A stretch of 41,419 bases of DNA from Deltaproteobacteria bacterium (lineage in GTDB: Bacteria > Myxococcota_A > UBA9160 > UBA4427). Positions within the stretch are counted from its first letter, which is position 1; the number at the start of each line of letters is the position of its first letter. This document shows, piece after piece, positions 33,871-40,863 of this stretch. The notes under the pieces were generated by a model. That model saw only the letters and a list, made by a program, of their open reading frames with translations. It had not been told where the DNA came from and did no database searches. The stretch spans positions 1-41,419 of the forward strand of contig JAJDAN010000082.1 of the NCBI GenBank assembly GCA_029261855.1, read 5' to 3'. The translations under genes and the position numbers were made by a program.

Positions 33871-35186
33871 GCGCAGCCGGAATGGAGATCGAGAAGGCGA
33901 ACCCGCGCCCGTTGCCGCAGCCGCTCACGGCCATCTGCGCCGGAGCCGCGGTGTTGGGCGTCGTGGCGTTCGTGTACGGCCTGATGAACGATCCGCAGAC
34001 GGCCTGGCTCGCCTTCCACGCCAACTTCATCTACTTCGGGACCCTCGGGCAGGGCGGGCTGATCCTGGCCGCCATCTTCTGCACCGTGGGTGCTCGCTGG
34101 CCCGGTCCCTACCGGCGCATCGCCGAAGGGCTCGGGGCCTGGGTTCCGGTTACGGCCGTCCTCTCGGTCGTCGGCTACTTCGGGCGCCACTACATCTTCG
34201 AGTGGTCGCGCGAGGGCGCGGCGCACGGCAAGGCCGTATGGCTCAACGACGCACGGGTCTACGGCGCCGATGTCACGATCCTGGTGCTGCTCGCGATCTG
34301 GGCCCTGATCTTCCTGCGGACCTCGCTGCGTCCCACCCTGGGCGGCGGCTCGCCGGGTGCGACGGGCTTCGCGAAGACCTTGTCCGAGCGCTGGACCTCC
34401 GGCTGGAAGGGTGACCGGGAAGAGCGCGACGCGTCCGACGCCAAGCTCGGCAAGATGGCGCCGCCGATGATCCTGTTCTTCGCCATCGGCTTCTCACTGG
34501 TGATGTTCGACCAGGTCATGTCGATGGAGCAGCTGTGGTTCTCGAACCTCTTCGGTGCCTACATGCTGTGGGGTGGCATCGCTTCCGCGCTCTCCCTGAC
34601 GACCGTGATCGCCCTGCTGCACCGCAAGTCGCCTGGCTTCGAGGGTCAGATCACCGAGGCCCGGATGCACGACGCGGGCAAGTTGATCTTCGCCTTCGCC
34701 ATCTTCTGGCTCTATCTCTTCTTCGCCCAATACCTGGTGATCTACTACGGCAACCTGCCCGAAGAGACGATCTTCTTCCGGGACCGCCTGGGTCCGCAGT
34801 TCTTGATCGACAAGGGCTACACCGAGGCCGCGTTCGCGCTGTCGTGGACGGACTGGGACTTCAAGTGGGCGCGCCTGAACGAGGGCTGGGGCTGGATGTC
34901 GATGATCGTCTGGCTCTGCAACTGGATCATTCCGTTCTGGGTGCTCCTGGGACAGCGCCCCAAGAAGACCGTCTGGATCGCGGGCCCCGTCGCTTGTGCC
35001 GTCGTGGTCGGGTTCTGGCTCGAGCGCAACCTGCTGGTGTGGCCGTCCGTCGTGAAGGGCGACCAGCTGGCATGGCTCGGTCCCATCCAGATCGGTGTGC
35101 TGCTCGGCTTTGCCGGCGCCTTCGCACTGGTGTTCCTGGTGTACTCGCGGATCTTCCCGTCACTGGCGGTTCCCGAGCGCAGCTGA
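33867..35186 (+). CDS. actF: Alternative complex III subunit ActF, membrane protein (439 aa)
   Basis: Second large NrfD-related membrane subunit. Some ten hydrophobic helices are visible, for example ICAGAAVLGVVAFVYGLM, FIYFGTLGQGGLILAAIF, ILFFAIGFSLVMFDQVMSME and AFAIFWLYLFFAQYLVIYYG, with the family motif PEETIFFRDR. The GTG at 33867 is chosen: it overlaps the actE stop as GTGA and follows cagggag; ATG 33882 is an alternative 5 codons in. It closes the operon; no oxidase or actG-like gene follows before the rhomboid gene 120 bases later. Confidence 0.93.
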   Translation: MSAAGMEIEKANPRPLPQPLTAICAGAAVLGVVAFVYGLMNDPQTAWLAFHANFIYFGTLGQGGLILAAIFCTVGARWPGPYRRIAEGLGAWVPVTAVLSVVGYFGRHYIFEWSREGAAHGKAVWLNDARVYGADVTILVLLAIWALIFLRTSLRPTLGGGSPGATGFAKTLSERWTSGWKGDREERDASDAKLGKMAPPMILFFAIGFSLVMFDQVMSMEQLWFSNLFGAYMLWGGIASALSLTTVIALLHRKSPGFEGQITEARMHDAGKLIFAFAIFWLYLFFAQYLVIYYGNLPEETIFFRDRLGPQFLIDKGYTEAAFALSWTDWDFKWARLNEGWGWMSMIVWLCNWIIPFWVLLGQRPKKTVWIAGPVACAVVVGFWLERNLLVWPSVVKGDQLAWLGPIQIGVLLGFAGAFALVFLVYSRIFPSLAVPERS

Positions 35187-35195
35187 GCCCTGTCT

Positions 35196-35239
35196 CGTGG
35201 TGGTCTCGCGTGGTGGTCTCGTCCCGGTCACGCCGGGAC
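35196..35239 (+). other. 13-bp tandem duplication and hairpin after actF
   Basis: CGTGGTGGTCTCG occurs twice in tandem (35196-35208, 35209-35221). It is followed at once by GTCCCGG, loop TCACG, CCGGGAC (35221-35239), a perfect 7-bp hairpin. It begins 10 bases after the actF stop and could help end the act transcript, but no T-run follows, so a terminator call is weak. Confidence 0.35.
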
Positions 35240-35272
35240 TGGACGGCACGCTACCTTCGCGCAAATGACTGT

Positions 35273-35348
35273 ACGCTCGTAAGCATGCGCTCGTGACCAT
35301 CCGCTCATGACAGAGCCGAGAGAGCCGAGAGAGTCGAGAGAGTCGGAT
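35273..35348 (+). repeat. Two adjoining short tandem repeats across the rhomboid start codon
   Basis: Three imperfect 14-bp units (35273-35286, 35287-35300, 35301-35314; core GCTCGTGA or GCTCATGA) are followed by nearly four 9-bp units of the type GAGCCGAGA or GAGTCGAGA (35313-35348). The start codon of the rhomboid gene is in the third 14-bp unit. The 9-bp array is in frame and codes for three P/S-R-E repeats at the N-terminus. Confidence 0.75.
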
Positions 35349-36722
35349 GCGCGCTGGGAGCTTTCGCCTCGCGGATGCTTCGTGGCACTGGTCGAGGGCG
35401 GGGTCCTGCTCGGGCTCCGGCGTCGTGGACTCGAGACGCGCATGGTCCCCTTTGCGGAACTGACCCACGTCGAGGCGACGCGCCTGGGCGTGTGGCTGGC
35501 GACCACGAAGAGCACCCAGGTCATCCGCCGCAGCCTCTTCGTGCGCGACCGTGATCCCGACGAGCTGGTCCAGACGATCCGCTGGCGGCTGTCCGAACAG
35601 CCGGGCGGCGAAGCCCGGCTGGGCCGCATGCGCGCCATCGCGGAACGTGCACTCCGGCCCCGGCCGCGCCGCGCCACCGGCATTCTCGTGGCTCTCTGCC
35701 TGGCGGTGTTCGCCTTGCAGTGGCTCGACCCCTTCTCCATGCAGGTCGGTGTCTTCTATCCGGGTCTCGTGAATCTCGGTGAGTACTGGCGCATCGCCAC
35801 CGCCAACCTGATGCATGGGCTCGCCCTGCTGCCGCTACACCTCATCATCAACATGCTCTGCCTGCTCGCCTTCGGCCTGCTGGTGGAACGTCCCCTGGGC
35901 GCCGCGCGCACCTTCCTCGTCATGGGGGCCAGTGGCCTCGCGGCGATGCTTGCGAGCGCGTTCGCGGGCTACCAGGAAGTGCTCGGTGCGTCGGGGGTCG
36001 TGGCCGGGCTGGTGGGGTCCGTGTTGTGGCTCGAGTTCAATGCGCCCGCCGACCTGCCGGCCTGGTGGCGCGTCCCGCGTCGGATCCTGATCGTCGCCGT
36101 CGTATTGCAGGGTCTGCTCGACCAGGCGCTCCCGTTCATCGCGGCCGCCGCGCATCTGGGAGGTCTCGTCGGCGGCTTCCTCGCGACTCCCTTTGCGGTG
36201 ACCGGCGCCTTCGAAGGCCGGCCGCTCGCGCGCCCCCAGCGCATTGCGGCCGCGGTCCTCACCCTGTTCCTGGTCGCATCGGCATTCAGCGCGGGGCAGT
36301 TGCTGCGTCGGGATCCGGGCGCGCTGGCCCGGCACGGAGAGCGCCTGCTCGCGGTACCCGAGATCAACGCGAGCGCCCTGAACGACCTGGCCTGGCGCAT
36401 GGCGACCGAGACCGACGCGGATCCCGAGGACATGGCGGTGGCCGTGCGTCTCGCCGAAGTTGCGGTTGCGAAGACGAACCGGCTCGATCCCAACGTGCTC
36501 GATACCCTGGCCGAGGTGCTCTTTCTGAGCGGCGACGACCAGGCCGCCGTCTCGGTCATCGACGAGGCCATCACCCTGGCCAGCGGCGAGATCTACTTCC
36601 GCGAGCAGCGGCGCCGCTTCACCGGCGAACGCGCCGCCGACGACCGTCCCGACCCGCCAACCCGCTGGATCCGCCCGTCGCCGACCGGGCAGCACGACGG
36701 GGACCCCGCGCTCACCATCTAG
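35307..36722 (+). CDS. Rhomboid family intramembrane serine protease with extra N- and C-terminal domains (471 aa)
   Basis: Rhomboids cut membrane proteins within or near the bilayer. The core (about 125-300) has WRIATANLMHG, PLHLIINMLCL (H178, N182), EVLGASGVVAGLVGS with catalytic S229, and IAAAAHLGGLVGGFLAT with catalytic H283. Before it, residues 16-95 form a soluble domain (RWELSPRGCFVALVEGGVLL and on) that I do not recognise; after it, residues 310-440 contain one more helix and an alpha-helical, TPR-like part (LNDLAWRMATE, LDTLAEVLFLSGDDQAAVSV). No clear ribosome site precedes the ATG at 35307, and the start lies in tandem repeats, so the exact N-terminus is uncertain. Natural substrate unknown. 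Confidence 0.88.
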   Translation: MTEPREPRESRESDARWELSPRGCFVALVEGGVLLGLRRRGLETRMVPFAELTHVEATRLGVWLATTKSTQVIRRSLFVRDRDPDELVQTIRWRLSEQPGGEARLGRMRAIAERALRPRPRRATGILVALCLAVFALQWLDPFSMQVGVFYPGLVNLGEYWRIATANLMHGLALLPLHLIINMLCLLAFGLLVERPLGAARTFLVMGASGLAAMLASAFAGYQEVLGASGVVAGLVGSVLWLEFNAPADLPAWWRVPRRILIVAVVLQGLLDQALPFIAAAAHLGGLVGGFLATPFAVTGAFEGRPLARPQRIAAAVLTLFLVASAFSAGQLLRRDPGALARHGERLLAVPEINASALNDLAWRMATETDADPEDMAVAVRLAEVAVAKTNRLDPNVLDTLAEVLFLSGDDQAAVSVIDEAITLASGEIYFREQRRRFTGERAADDRPDPPTRWIRPSPTGQHDGDPALTI

Positions 36723-36816
36723 GAGCGTGACTCGAGATACAGCCTCGGGACACGACGACGCGAGGGTCTCGCGCAGACTGCGTCCTGGATCGGACTCCCC
36801 GTCCGGCGGGCACCCA

Positions 36817-37257
36817 CTACCTGGGCCGCTTCCCCGTACACGAGAGCGGAACTGCAACCAGCACGGCGGCTCGGTCCTCCACCCCGACCTCCATCTGAAC
36901 GCGATCCGCAAGGCCACTCTCGAGTTCCTGCCGGACGCGAACACGCGCCGCGTACTCCTCGCCGGCAATCGCGGTGAGCGGCACACTGCAGTAGCTCCAC
37001 ACAGTCCAGTTCACGTTGGGAACCGTCGTGTGGATGCGAACCCGTATCAGAAGCTCATGATCTCCCGGCAGGAGAGCCCACGTGCGCCCCGATGTCTGTT
37101 TGCCATCGATCTCGAGAATGCTCGCGTTGGTCCCTTCGCTGATCATGGCGACTTCGGCACGGGGGCGCGGGGCCCCCGAGTACAGCTGGGTGGGCGCCAC
37201 GGTACAGCCAGCAACGCTCGCGAAAGTGCCAAGCAGGGCGAGCGTAACGGGCTTCAT
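36817..37257 (-). CDS. Small lipoprotein of unknown function (146 aa)
   Basis: A clear type II signal peptide (MKPVTLALLGTFASVAGC) has lipobox VAGC with C18. The mature part starts TVAPTQLYSGAPRPRAEVAM and continues to ILEIDGKQTSG, a layout seen in proteobacterial lipoproteins with a PEGA-like strand region, but I do not recognise a named family. No strong ribosome site is seen before the ATG at 37257. It lies downstream of the MBL-fold gene on the same strand with the gap 37258-37289, and is convergent with the rhomboid gene; the 94-base gap 36723-36816 shows no gene or clear terminator. Confidence 0.7.
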   Translation of the reverse strand: MKPVTLALLGTFASVAGCTVAPTQLYSGAPRPRAEVAMISEGTNASILEIDGKQTSGRTWALLPGDHELLIRVRIHTTVPNVNWTVWSYCSVPLTAIAGEEYAARVRVRQELESGLADRVQMEVGVEDRAAVLVAVPLSCTGKRPR

Positions 37258-37289
37258 GAGCGTCGCATTCTACGCTGCACCCGATCCTC

Positions 37290-38255
37290 CTAGGGCGTGA
37301 TCTCGTCGCCGTCGTGGGCGACCACGACGCGGCCGGAAAAGGTCTCGGCGACGTGGCTCGTCACCTGGATGTCGTAGAAGGGCGGCGGCCGCATCTTGAT
37401 CAGGACCAGTGTGCCGACGTTCGTTCGGGAGGCCAGCTCGCCGATGTCGAGCAGCGAGCTGTGGATCGCGGCCTCGCGTCGCAGCCGTTCGGGGTCGGCG
37501 ACGACACCGGCCTCCTCGACATCCTCGGGCGGCGGGACATAGACGGCCTCGTGCACCAGCAGGTCGACTCCCTGGGCCCAGCTGCTCAACCGCTCGTCGC
37601 CCCAGCCGACACCCGACACCACCACGCTGTGGCCGCCGGCGTCGAAGCGCCAGAGCAGGGCCGGCAGCGGACCACCTTCCACAGCGGCGGCGCGGACGGA
37701 CAGATCGTCCCAGCCGGTCTCGAAGCCTTCTCCGGCCTCCGTCACCTCGACCTGCATGCCGCTCTCGGCCAGCTCCAGTGCGCCGCCCAGTCCGCGCTGT
37801 GAGCGCCGATAGGCTTCGAGAAGCTTCGTGACGAAGTCCCGGGTGCCGACCGGACCGAACACCTGGATGCCGTGCAGGCGGTCCTGTCGCCAGCCGGTAA
37901 AGAGCAGGTCGTCGAGGCCCATCAGGTTCTCGGGCATCAAGCTGGTGAGGAAGACGCGCGACGGCTGGGCGACCGGGATCTTGGACAGCCGAAGACCCTC
38001 TGCGACGCCGCGACCGACATCCACCAGCGAGACGCTCTTCAGCCAGGCGATCGCCGTGGTCGCCCCGAGCCGCTCGGGGTTCTCGTAGGGGCTGCCCGTT
38101 CCCACTGCGACGACCGTCAGCTCGTTGTACTGGCGCTCTTCCAGGGGCCCCACCAGCTCGCCCACCTCGGCCGCGCGCCAGATGACGCAGGACGCGACCC
38201 AGCCGACCGCGAGCACGACCGCAGCCAGGGTGAGGGCGAAGATCCGGAATCCCAT
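37290..38255 (-). CDS. Metallo-beta-lactamase-fold protein lacking metal ligands (321 aa)
   Basis: The order of strands matches RNase Z/arylsulfatase-type MBL hydrolases: VVAVGTGSPYENPERLGATT, SVSLVDVGRGVAEGLRL, GLDDLLFTGWRQDRLHGIQV with FGPVGTRDFVTKLL, DLLVHEAVYV, and AAIHSSLLDIGELASRTNVG with TLVLIK. The diagnostic HxHxDH is replaced: VFLTSLMPENLMGLDD (102-116) has no His. The SGD aspartate is replaced by SGVG (214-217), and the late LTH has become LIK (K287). H235 and H265 remain. It is therefore probably a non-catalytic member. An N-terminal helix (about 5-27) suggests membrane anchoring. ATG 38255 lies 22 bases after purU on the same strand. Confidence 0.82.
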   Translation of the reverse strand: MGFRIFALTLAAVVLAVGWVASCVIWRAAEVGELVGPLEERQYNELTVVAVGTGSPYENPERLGATTAIAWLKSVSLVDVGRGVAEGLRLSKIPVAQPSRVFLTSLMPENLMGLDDLLFTGWRQDRLHGIQVFGPVGTRDFVTKLLEAYRRSQRGLGGALELAESGMQVEVTEAGEGFETGWDDLSVRAAAVEGGPLPALLWRFDAGGHSVVVSGVGWGDERLSSWAQGVDLLVHEAVYVPPPEDVEEAGVVADPERLRREAAIHSSLLDIGELASRTNVGTLVLIKMRPPPFYDIQVTSHVAETFSGRVVVAHDGDEITP

Positions 38256-38277
38256 CAGGCGCCTCTCTTCATTTCGA

Positions 38278-39135
<858 letters not shown>

Positions 39136-39168
39136 GGGCGGCGGATTCTAGCGGCAATCCGGGGGCTT

Positions 39169-39197
39169 TTGACCCTTCCCAGGGCGTCCGATAAGTT
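39169..39197 (+). promoter_or_regulatory. Sigma70-like promoter of the 39.2-39.6 kb RNA candidate
   Basis: TTGACC at 39169-39174 matches the -35 consensus at five of six positions. A -10-like region GATAAGTT covers 39190-39197: TAAGTT gives a 17-base spacer, GATAAG a 15-base one. The -10 match is only moderate. It points away from purU towards a stretch with no plus-strand protein gene and a strong plus-strand terminator 360 bases further on. Confidence 0.55.
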
Positions 39198-39202
39198 CCC
39201 TG

Positions 39203-39602
39203 ACAGGGGGTCTCACTCACTCCCGAGTTGCGGTCCCGGCTGGCAGATGCTGGTTCGGGGGCGGAGCGGCCTGGAGGGGCGGGTACGGCGCCCACCCTGG
39301 ACGCCAGGATCGAAAGCGAGGTACTGGGCCTCGCTGGTCGTCTCTTCGCCGGCATGAGGAGGAAAGCAATTGCAAAGTAGCTGTACTACGGCGAGTGAGG
39401 TGACGGCGCTCTAGCAGCGCATCGATCCACGGTGCACCTCCTTCGGGAGGAACTGGGGCGCGTAGCACCCAGCGTCACCGTCCCCGAGAGCGCGGACTGC
39501 CGTAGCCGCCACGGGATATCAAGACCAGGATCCGCTCTCGGGGGTCCACTTTCATCGGGCCGGTCCTCTCGAACAGAGAGAGGACCGGCCCGTTTCTTTT
39601 TC
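39203..39602 (+). ncRNA. Candidate structured noncoding RNA of about 400 nt, class not recognised
   Basis: A promoter-like site, no plausible ORF and a strong terminator delimit a plus-strand transcript. Perfect helices can be drawn in order: CTCACTC (39212-39218) with GAGTGAG (39393-39399), a long-range closing stem; inside it GCGAGG with CCTCGC and others; GGTGACG (39399-39405) with CGTCACC (39473-39479), enclosing GCGCT/AGCGC (39406-39420) and GGTGC/GCACC (39431-39469) capped by CCTCC-TTCG-GGAGG (39437-39450); CCCCGAGAGC (39482-39491) with GCTCTCGGGG (39534-39543); and the terminator. This is three adjoining domains, one a branched junction with a UUCG tetraloop. It lacks the conserved cores of RNase P RNA, tmRNA, SRP RNA and known large riboswitches that I could test by eye. 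The 5' end is estimated from the promoter. Confidence 0.6.
39557..39602 (+). terminator. Strong intrinsic terminator
   Basis: A perfect 14-bp stem, GGGCCGGTCCTCTC (39557-39570) with GAGAGGACCGGCCC (39578-39591), loop GAACAGA, is followed by GTTTCTTTTTC. The T-run is on the plus strand only, so it ends plus-strand transcription. The only plus-strand unit it can serve is the RNA candidate, since purU upstream is on the other strand. Confidence 0.9.
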
Positions 39603-39726
39603 AGGGATTCCTTCAGTCGAGGCCTCTCCGTCCGGGGCCCCCATCGAGGGCACCCCGGCCAGTCCGAGGTCCGCGAATCCGCAGCGGCACCCTCGCGGGA
39701 CCCGGCTCTCTCGAATCGAGTAGCTG

Positions 39727-39844
39727 CTTGGGTCCGGGTCGAGGGGGAGGGCAAGCGACGACTGGCGGTATGCAATCGGCCCGCGAAGGAACTACTGCGA
39801 AGGGTGGGAGGAGCGGCGCTCCCCCTCGACCCGGACCCCTGGCA
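39727..39844. repeat. Inverted-repeat element, family B, copy 2
   Basis: A 118-bp element nearly identical over its length to 24491-24605. Its ends are a perfect 20-bp inverted repeat: GGGTCCGGGTCGAGGGGGAG (39730-39749) against its complement at 39819-39838, with 69 bases between. No transposase or credible ORF is inside, and no target duplication directly flanks it. The form suits a MITE- or REP-like element moved by an enzyme encoded elsewhere. Between the terminator and this element (39603-39726) I see only a weak resemblance to family A (GTCCGCGAATCCGCAGCGGC). Confidence 0.85.
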
Positions 39845-39849
39845 ATGAA

Positions 39850-39914
39850 GCGTGCGTCGCGGCGGCTCCCCCTCGACCCGGACCCCGTGCAACCCAGCAT
39901 GCGTCGCGGCGGCT
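39850..39914. repeat. Solo right end of family B between 18-bp direct repeats
   Basis: A second copy of only the right end, CTCCCCCTCGACCCGGACCC C, lies at 39866-39886. It is bracketed by GCGTGCGTCGCGGCGGCT (39850-39867) and GCATGCGTCGCGGCGGCT (39897-39914), which differ at one base. The second copy includes the 3' end of the cyclase gene. This looks like a partial duplication that joined the element's end to a copy of the gene's end. Confidence 0.7.
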
Positions 39915-40863
39915 ACTTGATGGCGAGGGGGTTGATGGGTGAGCCGACCGCACCCGTGATCGGGAGGGGCGGGGCCGTGAAGAGGAAGGCGTAGTTGCCG
40001 TCCTGGGCGCAGTCGTCGGCGAGGTCGTCCATGTGGAAGATCTCTCCGAACAGGACTCCCGTGTTTCGCAGGGAGATCATGTGCAGCGGTTGGAAGCAGT
40101 CGGGGGTCTCGTTCGGGATGACCTCGATGCCCCAGGTGTCGGTGCAGGCGGCGGCGACCTCTCGTTCGTAGAGCCAGCGTGCGCAGTGGATGGACAGTCC
40201 CGGGGCCGCGCCTCCGCAGTAACCCTCCCAGGACTTCTGCTGCAGACAGCGCGTCATCATGCCGGTTCGGACGAGCACGATGTCGCCGGATTCGACGGTG
40301 ACGCCGACGGCTTCGGCGCAGGCGTCGAGCTCCTCGGGCAGGATGGCCGTGCCGCCTTCGAGCCAGTCGAGGCCGCGGTGGCGCGGGATGTCGAGCAGGA
40401 CGCCGCGTCCGACCACGCCGTCCTTGATCTTGTCGATGCTGTTCTTGCGAGCGCCGCGACTGGTCACGAGCTTGATGTCGCGGCCGCCGTACATCAGGCC
40501 GTCGTAGAAGACGTGGGCGAGGGCATCCCACTGGGTGCCGCACTGCAGTGGCATCGTCACCGAGTCGTCTGCATAGCGGAAGCCGCCGGGCAGGAAGTCC
40601 TGGGCGCCGGCCAGGGCGTCGCCGCCGTCGGCGATCATGGTGTGGATCGGGTTGTGCCGTCCCCCCAGACCGGACTGCGGGCCCTTGTCGTCGAAGTTGA
40701 GCCCGCAGGAGATGACCTTGCCGGCGCGGGGCAGGGCGCACGCCGCGAGCACGCGTTCCGGTGTGATGAAGTTGAGGGTGCCGCGTTCGTCGTCGGGGCC
40801 CCAACGTCCCCAGTTCGAGTACTGCTCGCCCCACAGGCGCACGGTCTCGGCGTCGAGCTTCAT
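39913..40863 (-). CDS. Cyclase family protein / kynurenine formamidase-like hydrolase (316 aa)
   Basis: Member of the cyclase superfamily (PF04199), metal-dependent hydrolases including kynurenine formamidase. Visible parts are GRWGPDDERGTLNFITPERV, the metal-site region MPLQCGTQWDALAHVF, DIVLVRTGMM and GLSIHCARWLYEREVAAACT. In KynB the motif is HxGTHxDxxxH; here the first two His are Gln (Q107, Q111) while D113 and H117 are kept, a form seen in the longer 'cyclase' subgroup of bacteria and fungi. Substrate therefore unknown; kynurenine is not supported. The ATG at 40863 overlaps the kdsB stop (ATGA), so it is translationally coupled to kdsB. Its stop lies in an 18-bp repeat. Confidence 0.88.
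   Translation of the reverse strand: MKLDAETVRLWGEQYSNWGRWGPDDERGTLNFITPERVLAACALPRAGKVISCGLNFDDKGPQSGLGGRHNPIHTMIADGGDALAGAQDFLPGGFRYADDSVTMPLQCGTQWDALAHVFYDGLMYGGRDIKLVTSRGARKNSIDKIKDGVVGRGVLLDIPRHRGLDWLEGGTAILPEELDACAEAVGVTVESGDIVLVRTGMMTRCLQQKSWEGYCGGAAPGLSIHCARWLYEREVAAACTDTWGIEVIPNETPDCFQPLHMISLRNTGVLFGEIFHMDDLADDCAQDGNYAFLFTAPPLPITGAVGSPINPLAIK

Noticed and set aside
39357-39366. GGAGGAAAG in the RNA candidate as the P4 strand of RNase P RNA
   Set aside because: The flanking bases (no GTCCGGGCTCC) and all other conserved RNase P blocks are missing, and the position within the transcript is wrong.
39354-39380. Eight-codon ORF (MRRKAIAK) in the RNA candidate as a tmRNA tag or leader peptide
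   Set aside because: No ribosome site, no ALAA-type ending and no tRNA-like ends to the transcript.
39649-39700. A fourth family A copy near 39.65 kb
   Set aside because: Only a short stretch (GTCCGCGAATCCGCAGCGGC, then CTCGCGGGA) resembles the family; too weak to call without an alignment score.
39913-40863. Cyclase-family protein called kynurenine formamidase (kynB)
   Set aside because: Two of the three metal-site His are Gln and no tryptophan-pathway gene is nearby; only the superfamily call is justified.
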